This document shows positions 41,989 through 49,995 of a stretch of 64,000 nucleotides of DNA, one piece after another. Positions within the stretch are counted from its first letter, which is position 1. The number at the start of each line of letters is the position of its first letter. This DNA is from CAYXAA01 sp964462985 (GTDB lineage Bacteria; Pseudomonadota; Alphaproteobacteria; Rhizobiales; Stappiaceae), in NCBI GenBank assembly GCA_964462985.1, contig CAYXAA010000024.1, positions 1 through 64,000 of the forward strand, written 5' to 3'. The position numbers were made by a program, and so were the translations under genes. Under the pieces are notes generated by a model. That model saw only the letters and a list, made by a program, of their open reading frames with translations. It had not been told where the DNA came from and did not search any database.

Positions 41989-43292
41989 GCACACCTGTGG
42001 CACCGGGGCTGGTGGTCGCGGCGCCTGCTTCCGGCGGCGGCAAGACCGTGACGACGCTGGCGCTGCTACGCGCCTTCCGGCGGCGCGGGCTCCGGGTGGC
42101 GGCCGCCAAGGCCGGGCCCGACTACATCGATCCCGTCTTCCATGCTGCTGCCAGCGGTCGACCTTCCGTCAACCTCGACGCCTATGCCATGCGGCCTGGC
42201 TTTCTTGCGGATCTTGCAGGCGAGCAGGCGTCCGATGCTGATCTCCTGATCGTCGAAGGCGCGATGGGGCTCTTCGACGGCGCTGCCAACGGCAGCGGTT
42301 CGACCGCCGATCTTGCCGCCTACCTTGGTCTGCCTGTCGTGCTGGTGGTCGACGCAGCCAAGCAGGCGCAGTCGGCCGCCGCCCTCGTTCGCGGTTTCCG
42401 CGACCACCGCGACGACGTCACGATCGCCGGTGTCGTGCTCAACCGCGTCGGCAGCGAGCGCCACGCCAGGATGATCGAGGCGGCGCTGGCATTCGTCGAA
42501 ATCCCCGTCCTCGGGGCGGTGCCGCGCAACCAGACATTGGACCTCCCCGAACGCCACCTCGGCCTGGTGCAGGCGATGGAGCACGGTGAATTGGAGGCAT
42601 TTCTGGATGGCGCGGCAGATCTCGTCGCCGCGCACATTGATCTCCACGGCCTCGCTGCGCTGGCCAGGCCGCCACTGATCGCGGGTGCTGGCGAGGCGCC
42701 GAGACTCCCACCGCTCGGACAGCGCATCGCTGTTGCCACGGATGAAGCATTCGCCTTTTCCTATCCGCACCTGCTCGGCGGCTGGCGCCGCCTGGGCGCG
42801 GAGATCCTGCCGTTTTCGCCGCTTGCCGATGAAGGACCGGCTGACGAGGCCGATGCGGTGTTTCTTCCCGGCGGCTATCCCGAACTTCATGCCGGACGCA
42901 TCGCCGCCGCGGCAGGCTTCCGCAATGCCATGCACGCCGCGGCGGCGCGCGGCGCGCTGATCTATGGTGAGTGCGGCGGCTACATGGTACTCGGCGACGA
43001 ACTGACAGACACCGAGGGCAGGAGCCACTTCATGCTCGGCCTGCTGCCCCTCGAAACCAGCTTTCGCGAGCGCCGGCTCCACCTCGGCTACCGCCGGATC
43101 TTTGCCTTTTCCGGCCTGCCGTTTAGCGGCGACCTTGTCGCCCACGAGTTTCACTATGCGACAGTGAAGGCGGAAGGCGCGGCGGAGCGGCTGTTCTTTG
43201 TCCGGGACGTTCTCGGCGCCGTACTGCCCGACATGGGGCTCAGGATCGGCCGGGTGATGGGATCTTTCGCCCATGTGATCGACCGTTTGTAG
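41985..43292 (+). CDS. cobB: cobyrinate a,c-diamide synthase (CobB/CbiA)
   Basis: A 435-residue glutamine-dependent amidotransferase that amidates the a and c side chains of the corrin ring. The N-terminal dethiobiotin-synthetase-like ATP domain has GLVVAAPASGGGKTVTTLALLRAFRRRGLRVAAAKAGPDYIDPVFH and DLLIVEGAMGLFDG. The C-terminal class-I glutaminase has DAVFLPGGYPELHAG, ALIYGECGGYMVLG with the catalytic Cys, and AHEFHYATV with the partner His. The family covers both cobyrinate and hydrogenobyrinate substrates; sequence inspection cannot tell them apart. The ATG overlaps the cobA stop. Confidence 0.95.
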   Translation: MSTPVAPGLVVAAPASGGGKTVTTLALLRAFRRRGLRVAAAKAGPDYIDPVFHAAASGRPSVNLDAYAMRPGFLADLAGEQASDADLLIVEGAMGLFDGAANGSGSTADLAAYLGLPVVLVVDAAKQAQSAAALVRGFRDHRDDVTIAGVVLNRVGSERHARMIEAALAFVEIPVLGAVPRNQTLDLPERHLGLVQAMEHGELEAFLDGAADLVAAHIDLHGLAALARPPLIAGAGEAPRLPPLGQRIAVATDEAFAFSYPHLLGGWRRLGAEILPFSPLADEGPADEADAVFLPGGYPELHAGRIAAAAGFRNAMHAAAARGALIYGECGGYMVLGDELTDTEGRSHFMLGLLPLETSFRERRLHLGYRRIFAFSGLPFSGDLVAHEFHYATVKAEGAAERLFFVRDVLGAVLPDMGLRIGRVMGSFAHVIDRL

Positions 43293-43315
43293 GTTGGGCC
43301 GACAGCCGCCGAAAG

Positions 43316-44089
43316 CTAGCCGACCTTCCGTCGCACCGGCCTCAGCACATGGGCGTGCGCCGCGTCGTAAAGCGCCGAATCGCGGAAATCCTCGTCCGGC
43401 TCGAGCGCCCGGCCGACGAAGATCAACGCCGTGCGCGTGATCTTGGCCACGCGCACCTTTTCGCGGATGTCGGCCAAAGTGCCACGAAGGAATGCCTGAT
43501 CGGGCCAGCCGACGCGGTAGGCGACGATCACAGGACAGTCAGCGCCATAAAGCGGGATGAGCTGGCGTTCGATCTCACGCAGATTGCGGACCGAGAGGTG
43601 GATCGCCAGTGTCGCACCCGACTGACCGAGCGTGGCGAGATCCTCGCCCTTGGGCATCGCCGAGGACTTCATGGCGGTGCGGGTCAGAATGACGGTCTGG
43701 GCAATCTCCGGCACTGTCAGTTCCTGGCCGAGGGCCGCGGCCGCCGCTGCAAAGGCCGGAACGCCCGGCGTGACGTCGAACGGAATGCCGAGCGCCTTCA
43801 GTCGCCGGATCTGTTCGGCAATCGCGCCATAGAGCGATGGGTCGCCGGAGTGGACCCGGGCCACGTCCTCGCCGCGCGCCTCGGCGGCTTCCATCTCCGC
43901 CAGGATCTCGTCGAGCGTCATCGATGCCGTGTCGATCACACGTGCATCGTCCGGTGCCGCCGCGACCACGGACTCCGGAACCAGCGAGCCGGCGTAGAGG
44001 CAGACCGGGCACGACTGGATCAGCTTCAGGCCCTTGACGGTGATGAGCTCAGGGTCGCCTGGGCCGGCGCCGATGAAATGGACGGTCAT
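43316..44089 (-). CDS. cobM: precorrin-4 / cobalt-precorrin-4 C11-methyltransferase (CobM/CbiF)
   Basis: A 257-residue SAM-dependent methyltransferase of the corrin pathway. MTVHFIGAGPGDPELITVKGLKLIQSCPVCLYAGSLVPESVV is the signature N terminus; ARVHSGDPSLYGAIAEQIRRL and IPFDVTPGVPAFAAAAAALGQELTVPEIAQTVILTRTA complete the family pattern. It is the last gene of the minus-strand operon; its ATG overlaps the cbiG-cobJ stop (ATGA). It ends 24 bp from the convergent cobB gene, with no clear terminator between. Confidence 0.96.
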   Translation of the reverse strand: MTVHFIGAGPGDPELITVKGLKLIQSCPVCLYAGSLVPESVVAAAPDDARVIDTASMTLDEILAEMEAAEARGEDVARVHSGDPSLYGAIAEQIRRLKALGIPFDVTPGVPAFAAAAAALGQELTVPEIAQTVILTRTAMKSSAMPKGEDLATLGQSGATLAIHLSVRNLREIERQLIPLYGADCPVIVAYRVGWPDQAFLRGTLADIREKVRVAKITRTALIFVGRALEPDEDFRDSALYDAAHAHVLRPVRRKVG

Positions 44090-45906
44090 TCTTGCCCCTC
44101 GATCCGCTTGGCATAGCCGCGCGGTGTGTAGACGAACGGCTTTCCAGAGCCGGTCGGCACCATCTTTGACTGAGAGGAGCCGACAAGGACGGTGGTCAGC
44201 ATGTCGACCTCCTCCACGGTAAGCGCTTCAAGCGTCGTGGCGCGCACGGTCTCACCAACGCGCCCGAGATTGACGCCGAGCACAACCGGCGTCTGCGGCG
44301 GCCGATGCTGGAGCAGGATCTCTCGGGCGGCGGCAAGCTGACTGCGGCGGCGCTGCGACACGGGGTTATAGAAGGCGATGACGAAGTCGCCTTCTGCCGC
44401 GGCCTTGATGCGGCGTTCGATCGTTTCCCACGGCGTCAGCAGGTCCGACAGCGAGATGGCGCAGAAGTCATGGCCGAGCGGCGCGCCGATTCTCGCAGCC
44501 ACCGCTTGCAGGGCGGAAATGCCCGGTGCTGCGACGACCTCGATGCGCTTGGCTTGCGCCGACACGCCGCCGTCCTCCTCCGCCCGATCCAGCAGTTCGA
44601 AAACCAGAGCGCCCATGGCGTAGATGCCAGCGTCGCCCGAGGAGACCAGCGCAACGCTGCGGCCCTGACCCGCCCGCTCCAGCGCGAACCGCACCCGCCC
44701 CTCCTCGGCGCCGAGCGGGTAAGCATGGCGCGGCTTGCCTTGGATCAACGGTGCGACCAGGTCAAGATAGAGGCCGTAACCGACGACCTCCTCGGCCTCC
44801 AGCAGCAGCCGCGAGGCCTCGGGTGTGCGCCAGGCGTCGCTGCCGGGACCAATGCCGATCACCGCAAGCCGTCCTCGCGACCGCCCGACCGTCTTTGGAT
44901 CCAGCGGAGCCGGCGCGCGCGCGATCGCGACTGTGGCGTTGGCGGACTTGCGCTTCCCCACGACAAGTGATCCTTCCGGGCCGGCGGCGGCAAGTGCGGC
45001 GCCTTCGGCCACGCCATGGCAGCCGACTTCGGCAAAGACGACGCCGGACGGATTGGCGAGCCGCGGAGTCTCAGCTTCGAGGGCCTCTGCAGAGAACACC
45101 CGGAACGGCACGCCGAGCGTATCCGCCGCCGCCTGCATTGCTGGCTCGTCGGCTTTAAGATCGAGGCTCGTCACCACCGCCACCGCACCCTCGGCTAGGT
45201 CCGCCTCTGCAAGCGCGCCGCGGACAAGAGCGATCAGCTCCTCGGGCGGGCAGCCGCGGGAGGCGCCGACGCCGATTGCGAGGCGGCAAGGATGGTAGAC
45301 CAGTGTGTCGGCATCGCCCTTCACTGCCCGCTCGGTGAAGACCAGCCGGAGCGTGGCCGCCGGCACCACCGGCAGCCGTGTCGTCGGTAGCCAGGGGGCG
45401 GTGCCGTCAATCATGACCGGTTCGCCGGCGAGCAGCCGTGCCATCACGCCCTTGGCGTCGTTGATGTTCTGCAGTCGCCACCCGCGGGGCGGTGTGTCGA
45501 GGGGCACGCCGAGTGCGGTGTCGCCGGCGGTGGTAACGGCGGCATGGCCGCCGGTGAGTGCGGCGATGTCGCGGGCGAGCTGGTTGGCACCGCGATGGCC
45601 GCCAAGGAGCGGCACAACGCTGGTGCCGTCCTCGGAGACGACAACTACGGGCGGCTCCGAACGCTTGTCGGTGATCACAGCGGCAAGCGCTCGAATAAGA
45701 ATCCCGCTTGCGCAAACACCGATGATCGGCGCTCCAGCCTGATAGAGTGCCCGGATATGGTCGAGCGTCTCGGCGAAGGCGACGTCGGTGCCGGAAACCC
45801 GGTGCGCGAGGCCGTGCAGCCGGGCGCGCGGGACGCCGGCAGCAATGTGCTCGGCTGTCGCACGCGCAGCCGGCGTCAGGACGAGGACGGCGGGGGAAGC
45901 ATCCAA
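44086..45906 (-). CDS. cobJ: CbiG-CobJ fusion: cobalt-precorrin-5A hydrolase joined to precorrin-3B C17-methyltransferase
   Basis: A 606-residue two-part enzyme. Residues 1 to about 350 are CbiG: AVLVLTPAARATAEHIAAGVPRARLHG, GAPIIGVCASGILIRALAAVITDKRSEPPVVVVSEDGTSVVPLLGGHRGANQLARDIAALTGGHAAVTTAGD, and a C-terminal CbiG/CobE part with AIGVGASRGCPPEELIAL and GVVFAEVGCHGVAEGAAL. Residues from about 365 are CobJ/CbiH: RLAVIGIGPGSDAWRTPEASRLLLEAEEVVGYGLYLDLV, GQGRSVALVSSGDAGIYAMGALVFELL, VVAAPGISALQAVAARIGAPLGHDFCAISLSDLLTPWE. Start at TTG 45906, preceded by AAGGGAGACGAAGC; no in-frame ATG precedes the domain. It overlaps cobI by 31 bp. CbiG belongs to the cobalt-early route, where it opens the ring lactone. 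Confidence 0.92.
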   Translation of the reverse strand: MDASPAVLVLTPAARATAEHIAAGVPRARLHGLAHRVSGTDVAFAETLDHIRALYQAGAPIIGVCASGILIRALAAVITDKRSEPPVVVVSEDGTSVVPLLGGHRGANQLARDIAALTGGHAAVTTAGDTALGVPLDTPPRGWRLQNINDAKGVMARLLAGEPVMIDGTAPWLPTTRLPVVPAATLRLVFTERAVKGDADTLVYHPCRLAIGVGASRGCPPEELIALVRGALAEADLAEGAVAVVTSLDLKADEPAMQAAADTLGVPFRVFSAEALEAETPRLANPSGVVFAEVGCHGVAEGAALAAAGPEGSLVVGKRKSANATVAIARAPAPLDPKTVGRSRGRLAVIGIGPGSDAWRTPEASRLLLEAEEVVGYGLYLDLVAPLIQGKPRHAYPLGAEEGRVRFALERAGQGRSVALVSSGDAGIYAMGALVFELLDRAEEDGGVSAQAKRIEVVAAPGISALQAVAARIGAPLGHDFCAISLSDLLTPWETIERRIKAAAEGDFVIAFYNPVSQRRRSQLAAAREILLQHRPPQTPVVLGVNLGRVGETVRATTLEALTVEEVDMLTTVLVGSSQSKMVPTGSGKPFVYTPRGYAKRIEGQE

Positions 45907-46607
45907 GCTTCGTCTCCCTTGTAAATCAGGATCATCGAGAAATAAGGAGCCATTGCCGCCTCGACGTGCTCCAACGGCGCAACGCGCTCGTTGTTGAGCG
46001 TGGCGCGCTCGACATAGCCGGCATGGCGAAGCAGCCCCATGGCGGCGAGCAGCGCTTTCAGCCGTGGGAGGTGGCGTCCCACCTTCATGAGGGCGACCGC
46101 CTCGGCCCGCTCGACGTGAGCGCGGATCACTTCGTTCGGCAGGGTGGCCGGAATAACCGTGAGCACATCGCAGCGTGACGTCAGTGGCCGGCGAAGCCGG
46201 GAGGCGCAAGCGGTGAGTGAGGTGACACCCGGCACGATCTCGCAGGGGAAGCGCTCCGACAGGCGCTCGTAGAGATACATGAAGGAACCGTAGAAGAACG
46301 GGTCTCCTTCGCAAAGCGTGACGACATCGCAGCCTTGCGCGAGCACCGCGGCGATTTCCTCGGCCGCGGCGTCATAAACGGCCCTCGCCGGATGACGCTC
46401 GATGCGCATCGGCACGACGATCGGAATCTCTCGAGCGTTCGGCGGGATGATCGCCGCAGCAATCGAACGGGCGAAACTTTTACCCGTATCGGGCGCGGGA
46501 TAGGCCACGACCCTCGCCGAGGCGATCAGCCGGTGCGCCTTGACCGTCATCAGCTCCGGATCCCCGGGGCCGAGGCCAATGCCGTAGAGTGTGCCCGGCG
46601 TGCTCAC
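45876..46607 (-). CDS. cobI: precorrin-2 / cobalt-factor II C20-methyltransferase (CobI/CbiL)
   Basis: A 243-residue SAM-dependent methyltransferase. LYGIGLGPGDPELMTVKAHRLIASARVVAYPAPDTGKSFARSIAA and DVVTLCEGDPFFYGSFMYLYERLSERFPCEIVPGVTSLTACASRLRRPLTSRCDVLTVIPATL are diagnostic. The GTG start at 46607 overlaps the cobL stop as GTGA; an ATG at 46625 is an alternative, adding six residues. Confidence 0.95.
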   Translation of the reverse strand: MSTPGTLYGIGLGPGDPELMTVKAHRLIASARVVAYPAPDTGKSFARSIAAAIIPPNAREIPIVVPMRIERHPARAVYDAAAEEIAAVLAQGCDVVTLCEGDPFFYGSFMYLYERLSERFPCEIVPGVTSLTACASRLRRPLTSRCDVLTVIPATLPNEVIRAHVERAEAVALMKVGRHLPRLKALLAAMGLLRHAGYVERATLNNERVAPLEHVEAAMAPYFSMILIYKGDEAWMLPPPSSS

Positions 46608-47809
46608 GGCTTTACCACGCTCCATTGTGTCACCGGCATCAGCGGACGCCAGCCGGTAAACTCGCCAACGGGCGACGCGTGAGAGACGGCAAGACGGCAG
46701 AGTTCGCCGCCGCGATGACGAAAGGCCGCAAGCAGCACCGCTTCGCTCTCTACCGTCACGGCATTGGCAACGAGCCGGCCACCGGACTTCAGGGCCGCCC
46801 AGGCGGCATCGATGACCCCGGCGGCCGTCAGGCCGCCGCCGAGGAAGATCGCATCGGGGGCAGGGAGGCCGCCAAATCCGTCCGGCGCGGCGGCGTCGAT
46901 CAGCTCTAGGCCCGGAGTGCCAAGGGCTGCAGCATTTGCCAGCGCCGCGCTGCGGCGGTCGGCACGGGGCTCAAGGCCGATGGCCCGAGCGCCGCGCGCG
47001 GCGCGCATCCATTCGATACCGACCGCGCCCGAGCCTGCGCCGACGTCCCAGAGCAGCGCTCCTGGCAGTGGCTGCAGCTTGGCGAGAGTTGCGGCGCGAA
47101 TCTCGCGCTTGGTGATCTTGCCGTCGTGGCGGAAGGACTCGTCGGGAAGTCCGGGCACGCGCGGCCGGAGCGGCGTGTGGCGCACGGCCGCCGCCTCGAT
47201 CGCGATAAGATGAAAAGCCTTGACCGCTGCGTTCCAGCGCTCCGCAGTACCAGAGATGACGCGCTCGCGCGGCCCGCCCATATGCTCCAGGACAGTCAGA
47301 CGGCTAGCGCCGTAACCCTCGTCGGCAAGGAGGTCCGCCACCTGCTGCGGCGCCTCCGCTCCCCCGGTCAGGCAGAGCAGCCGGGCGGCGGGGAAAAGGT
47401 GACCCCGAAGCAGATCGACCGGCCGGCCGTGCAGTGACAGACAATCCACGTCCTGCAGCGGCCAGCCCAGTCGTGCGGCGGCGAGCGAAAAGGCGGAAGG
47501 TGCCGGCAGCACCAGCATCTCCTCCGCCGGGAACCGGCGCGCTAGGGTCGCGCCGAGGCCGAACCACATCGGGTCGCCGGTGGTGAGCGCCACGGTCGGT
47601 CGGCCGCGGCGCGCCGCCAGCGCCTCGATTCCGGCAGGAAGCGGCGAGGGCCAGGCCACGGTCTCGGCGGAAAGCGGCCCGGCGAGATCGAAATGCCGCG
47701 CAGCGCCGAAAACGATCTCCGCCTCGTCGAGCAGGCGGCGGGCGACGGCGGAAAGCCCGCCGCGGCCGTCCTCGCCGATGCCGATCACCGTGAGCCAAGG
47801 CGTGGTCAC
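46604..47809 (-). CDS. cobL: precorrin-6Y C5,15-methyltransferase/decarboxylase (CobL, CbiE-CbiT fusion)
   Basis: A 401-residue bifunctional enzyme. The CbiE half has WLTVIGIGEDGRGGLSAVARRLLDEAEIVFGAARHFDL and RPTVALTTGDPMWFGLGATLARRF. The CbiT half has DGKITKREIRAATLAKLQPLPGALLWDVGAGSGAVGIEWMRAARGARAIGLEPRADR, with the SAM-binding DVGAGSG. It methylates C5 and C15 and removes the acetate carboxyl at C12. GTG start overlapping the cobH stop as GTGA. Confidence 0.95.
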   Translation of the reverse strand: MTTPWLTVIGIGEDGRGGLSAVARRLLDEAEIVFGAARHFDLAGPLSAETVAWPSPLPAGIEALAARRGRPTVALTTGDPMWFGLGATLARRFPAEEMLVLPAPSAFSLAAARLGWPLQDVDCLSLHGRPVDLLRGHLFPAARLLCLTGGAEAPQQVADLLADEGYGASRLTVLEHMGGPRERVISGTAERWNAAVKAFHLIAIEAAAVRHTPLRPRVPGLPDESFRHDGKITKREIRAATLAKLQPLPGALLWDVGAGSGAVGIEWMRAARGARAIGLEPRADRRSAALANAAALGTPGLELIDAAAPDGFGGLPAPDAIFLGGGLTAAGVIDAAWAALKSGGRLVANAVTVESEAVLLAAFRHRGGELCRLAVSHASPVGEFTGWRPLMPVTQWSVVKP

Positions 47810-48474
47810 GGGGTCGTCTCCTCGGGCAGGCCGGCCGCAAGGGCGTTGACGGCCGCCGCCGCGAGGGCCGAGCCGCCGCGTCGGCCGCGCAGCGTGAGGA
47901 AAGGGACACCGAAGGGATTTTGCGCAAGCGCTTGCTTTGACTCGGCAGCACCGACAAACCCCACGGGAAAGCCGAGCACGACGGCGGGCTTTGGAAAGCC
48001 TTCGGCGATCCGCTCCAATAGGTGGAACAGTGCGGTCGGCGCATTGCCGATCGCCACGACCGCGCCGTCGAGCCGATCCCGCCACAGGTCGACGGCGGCA
48101 GCGGAACGGGTGGTGCCGAGACGGCGGGCGTGCTCGGCGATGCCGGGGGCGTCGAGAGTGCAGATCACTTCGTTCTGTTGCGGCAATCGGCCTGCGTTGA
48201 TCCCGTGCTCCACCATCCGTGAATCGACCAGCACCGGGGCGCCATCCGCCAGCGACGTCCGCGCCCGCTCCCCGGCGCCGTCGGACCAGGCGAGGTCGGG
48301 CAGGATATCAGGCATGCCGCAGGCATGGACCAGGCGCACCGCAATGTCGCGCAAGTCTGCCGGTACTGCGGTGAGATCCGTCTCGGCCCGCAACATGGCG
48401 AAAGACCGCCGGTAGATCGCTGCAGGATCACGCTCGTACTCGTAGCGTCGGCCGGGGGGCGGCAGTTCGATCAT
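47806..48474 (-). CDS. cobH: precorrin-8X methylmutase (CobH/CbiC)
   Basis: A 222-residue mutase moving the C11 methyl to C12 to form (hydrogeno/cob)yrinate. YEYERDPAAIYRRSFAMLRAETDL, ADLRDIAVRLVHACGMPDILPDLAWS with the catalytic His region, LVDSRMVEHGI and AVVAIGNAPTALFHLLERIAEGFPKPAVVLGFPVGFVGAAESK are conserved. The ATG overlaps the cbiX stop (ATGA). Confidence 0.96.
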   Translation of the reverse strand: MIELPPPGRRYEYERDPAAIYRRSFAMLRAETDLTAVPADLRDIAVRLVHACGMPDILPDLAWSDGAGERARTSLADGAPVLVDSRMVEHGINAGRLPQQNEVICTLDAPGIAEHARRLGTTRSAAAVDLWRDRLDGAVVAIGNAPTALFHLLERIAEGFPKPAVVLGFPVGFVGAAESKQALAQNPFGVPFLTLRGRRGGSALAAAAVNALAAGLPEETTP

Positions 48475-49571
48475 CGCCGCATCGATTTCGGTCCGAGCGG
48501 ATGATCCGCATGCGGATAAGGGTGGTGATGATGACCGTGGTCGTGATGGCCATGACCATGGTGATGGTGGTGATGATCGTGAGTGTGGTGATCGCCATGC
48601 TGATGATGATCGTGGTGGTGTCCCGCCACCTTCTGGCGCTCGCAGGCGCCGGTGCAAACCTCCTCGCATAGATGGCATTCGGCCGACGCACCGAGGCCCT
48701 CGACGTGGTGGTGGTGGCTTTCCTGCGGCAGCCCGACTTCCGCCTCGAAGCCGAGCACCTGCTCGCGATACTTGCACATCTGGCAGTTCATCAGGTTGGC
48801 GCCTTCGAGGATCTCGTTGACCCGCTCCTCGAAGGTGTCGAGCACCAGCGGATGGTCGTTCAGATAGCCAGCCTTGATAAACTCGATCTCCGGATGCCGC
48901 TCGGCGACTTCGTCGGTGTAGGCGTAGATCCGGCTGACCAGGACGCCGGTGAAGAGAAAATAAGGAAACACGACGATGCGGCGATAGCCGAGCCTGGCCG
49001 CGTGCTCCAGGGCCGGCTCGACCAGCGGGAAGGTCACGCCAGAATAGGCAGTCTCGGCCCAGCCAAAGCCCATGCCTTCCCATAGCAGCCGCGTCACTTT
49101 GGCCACGTTCGAATTGGCGTCCGGATCCGATGCGCCGCGACCGACCACGACGAGCAGAGTTTCGGCGCGCGGGATGTCGTCGCCTGCACGTTCCAGCGCC
49201 TCGTGGATGCGTTCGCCGGCGGCGCGCACCATGCGTGTATCGATCGCCAGCTCGCGGCCGTAGTCGATCGTCACGTCCGGATGCTCGGTCGCATAGGTGT
49301 TGAGCACCGACGGGATGTCGTTCTTGGCATGGCCGGCGGCGAACAGCATACCTGGCACGGCCAGGATACGGGTGCAGCCCGCCTCCCGCAGCCGGTCGAG
49401 CCCGTCACGGATCACCGGCTCGGCGAACTCGAGATAGCCGTAGTCAACCGGCCACTTGGGAAAACGCGCGCGCAGCCCCTCGGCCAGACGCGCGAACTCC
49501 TTCACCGCACCGCGGTTGCGGCTGCCGTGGCCGCAGACCATCAATCCGAGTTTTTCACTGGCGCCCCTCAT
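48471..49571 (-). CDS. cbiX: sirohydrochlorin cobaltochelatase CbiX, long form with Cys motif and His-rich tail
   Basis: A 366-residue chelatase inserting cobalt into sirohydrochlorin. Two CbiX modules are seen: LGLMVCGHGSRNRGAVKEFARLAEGLRARFP with His15, and TLLVVVGRGASDPDANSNVAKVTRLLWEGMGFGWAETAYSGVTFPL. VVFPYFLFTGVLVSRI is typical. Residues 261-266 are MNCQMC, the MxCxxC iron-sulfur motif known in B. megaterium CbiX, followed by a second cluster CHLCEEVCTGACE. Residues about 314-357 are mostly His with Asp and Gly, a probable cobalt store. First gene of the cob operon. The ATG at 49571 lacks its own ribosome site; see the short frame at 49559-49609. Confidence 0.93.
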   Translation of the reverse strand: MRGASEKLGLMVCGHGSRNRGAVKEFARLAEGLRARFPKWPVDYGYLEFAEPVIRDGLDRLREAGCTRILAVPGMLFAAGHAKNDIPSVLNTYATEHPDVTIDYGRELAIDTRMVRAAGERIHEALERAGDDIPRAETLLVVVGRGASDPDANSNVAKVTRLLWEGMGFGWAETAYSGVTFPLVEPALEHAARLGYRRIVVFPYFLFTGVLVSRIYAYTDEVAERHPEIEFIKAGYLNDHPLVLDTFEERVNEILEGANLMNCQMCKYREQVLGFEAEVGLPQESHHHHVEGLGASAECHLCEEVCTGACERQKVAGHHHDHHQHGDHHTHDHHHHHHGHGHHDHGHHHHPYPHADHPLGPKSMRR

Positions 49572-49609
49572 CGGACGGCCGTCCGGGTCTCGCTCGCACC
49601 GATTGCCAT
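49559..49609 (-). CDS. possible 16-codon leader frame overlapping the cbiX start
   Basis: ATG at 49609 follows a strong GAGGGAG and opens a 16-residue frame (MAIGASETRTADEGRQ) that stops 10 bp past the cbiX ATG, in another frame. The cbiX ATG itself has no Shine-Dalgarno, so translation may be re-initiated or coupled from this frame. Confidence 0.3.
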
Positions 49610-49655
49610 GGCTTTTCTCCCTCGTCTTTCGGCGCGACGATTCGCTCGGGCGAGG

Positions 49656-49683
49656 GAAAAACCGGCCAAGCACGGCTTCGGCC
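49656..49683 (-). terminator. candidate attenuator terminator before cbiX
   Basis: On the minus strand GGCC-G-AAG, a five-base loop, CTT-GGCC (one bulged G), then GGTTTTT. It lies between the candidate cobalamin aptamer and cbiX and shares bases with the 3' end of the aptamer, the arrangement of a ligand-controlled terminator. The stem is short. Confidence 0.45.
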
Positions 49684-49795
49684 CGCCTCGGTGGGGCGGA
49701 CTACCGCGGATCGGACAGCTCCGGACTGGGCCCCCGGCTTGGGTCGGCCGCCACCGGACTCGCTTTCAGCCCCTCGTCGGGACGCCGTCTCTGGT
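49672..49795 (-). promoter_or_regulatory. candidate compact cobalamin riboswitch of the cob operon
   Basis: The minus strand holds, in order, ACGGC, then TGAAAGCGAGTCCGGTG (49752-49768), AGTCCGGAGCTG (49716-49727), CGCGGTA (49702-49708), and GGGCCGAAGCCGTGC, whose GCCGT can pair with the 5' ACGGC. This follows the E. coli btuB aptamer (GGGAATCCAGTG, AATCTGGAGCTG, GCAGCGGTAAG, GCCCGAAGACCTGCC). The CCGG-GTG / CCGGAGCTG stem and the GCGGTA segment fit well. The GCCACTG element and the full 3' B12 box are not clear. The position ahead of cbiX supports the call. Confidence 0.5.
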
Positions 49796-49995
49796 CGGGC
49801 ACGCTAGTTTACCGCACCGGCGCCGGCAAGCCGAATTCCGACGTCAGGAGAGAGGCAAAGCGACGCCCTGCCTGCACGGCAATGGGCGCGGCAGCGCGCG
49901 AACGGAGGTGATTTACTGAAGTTTAACGCTTCGACGAAACCGGCGTTTCACCTTTTCCCGCCAGGGTGCCGCTTCAGGTCGGAAGGGAGCCGCGA

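Larger units (their letters stand above)
49572..49995. other. 424-bp divergent intergenic region, cbiX / cupin
   Basis: Contains, from the cbiX side, the short leader frame, the attenuator, the candidate cobalamin aptamer, then about 170 bp up to the cupin start with GGAAGGGAG as that gene's ribosome site. No other gene was found. Confidence 0.5.

Noticed and set aside
42066..43274. 402-codon minus-strand frame inside cobB
   Set aside because: Antisense to CobB with all catalytic motifs in place.
48505..48640. Repeat-like GATGGTGATGATCG stretch, considered as a tandem repeat or CRISPR-like array
   Set aside because: It codes in frame for the His-rich tail of CbiX; the repetition comes from His/Asp codons and there are no spacers.
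49806..49900. GTCAGGAGA on the plus strand before the cupin gene, resembling part of a B12 box
   Set aside because: The other conserved aptamer elements are missing on that strand; the better match is on the opposite strand.
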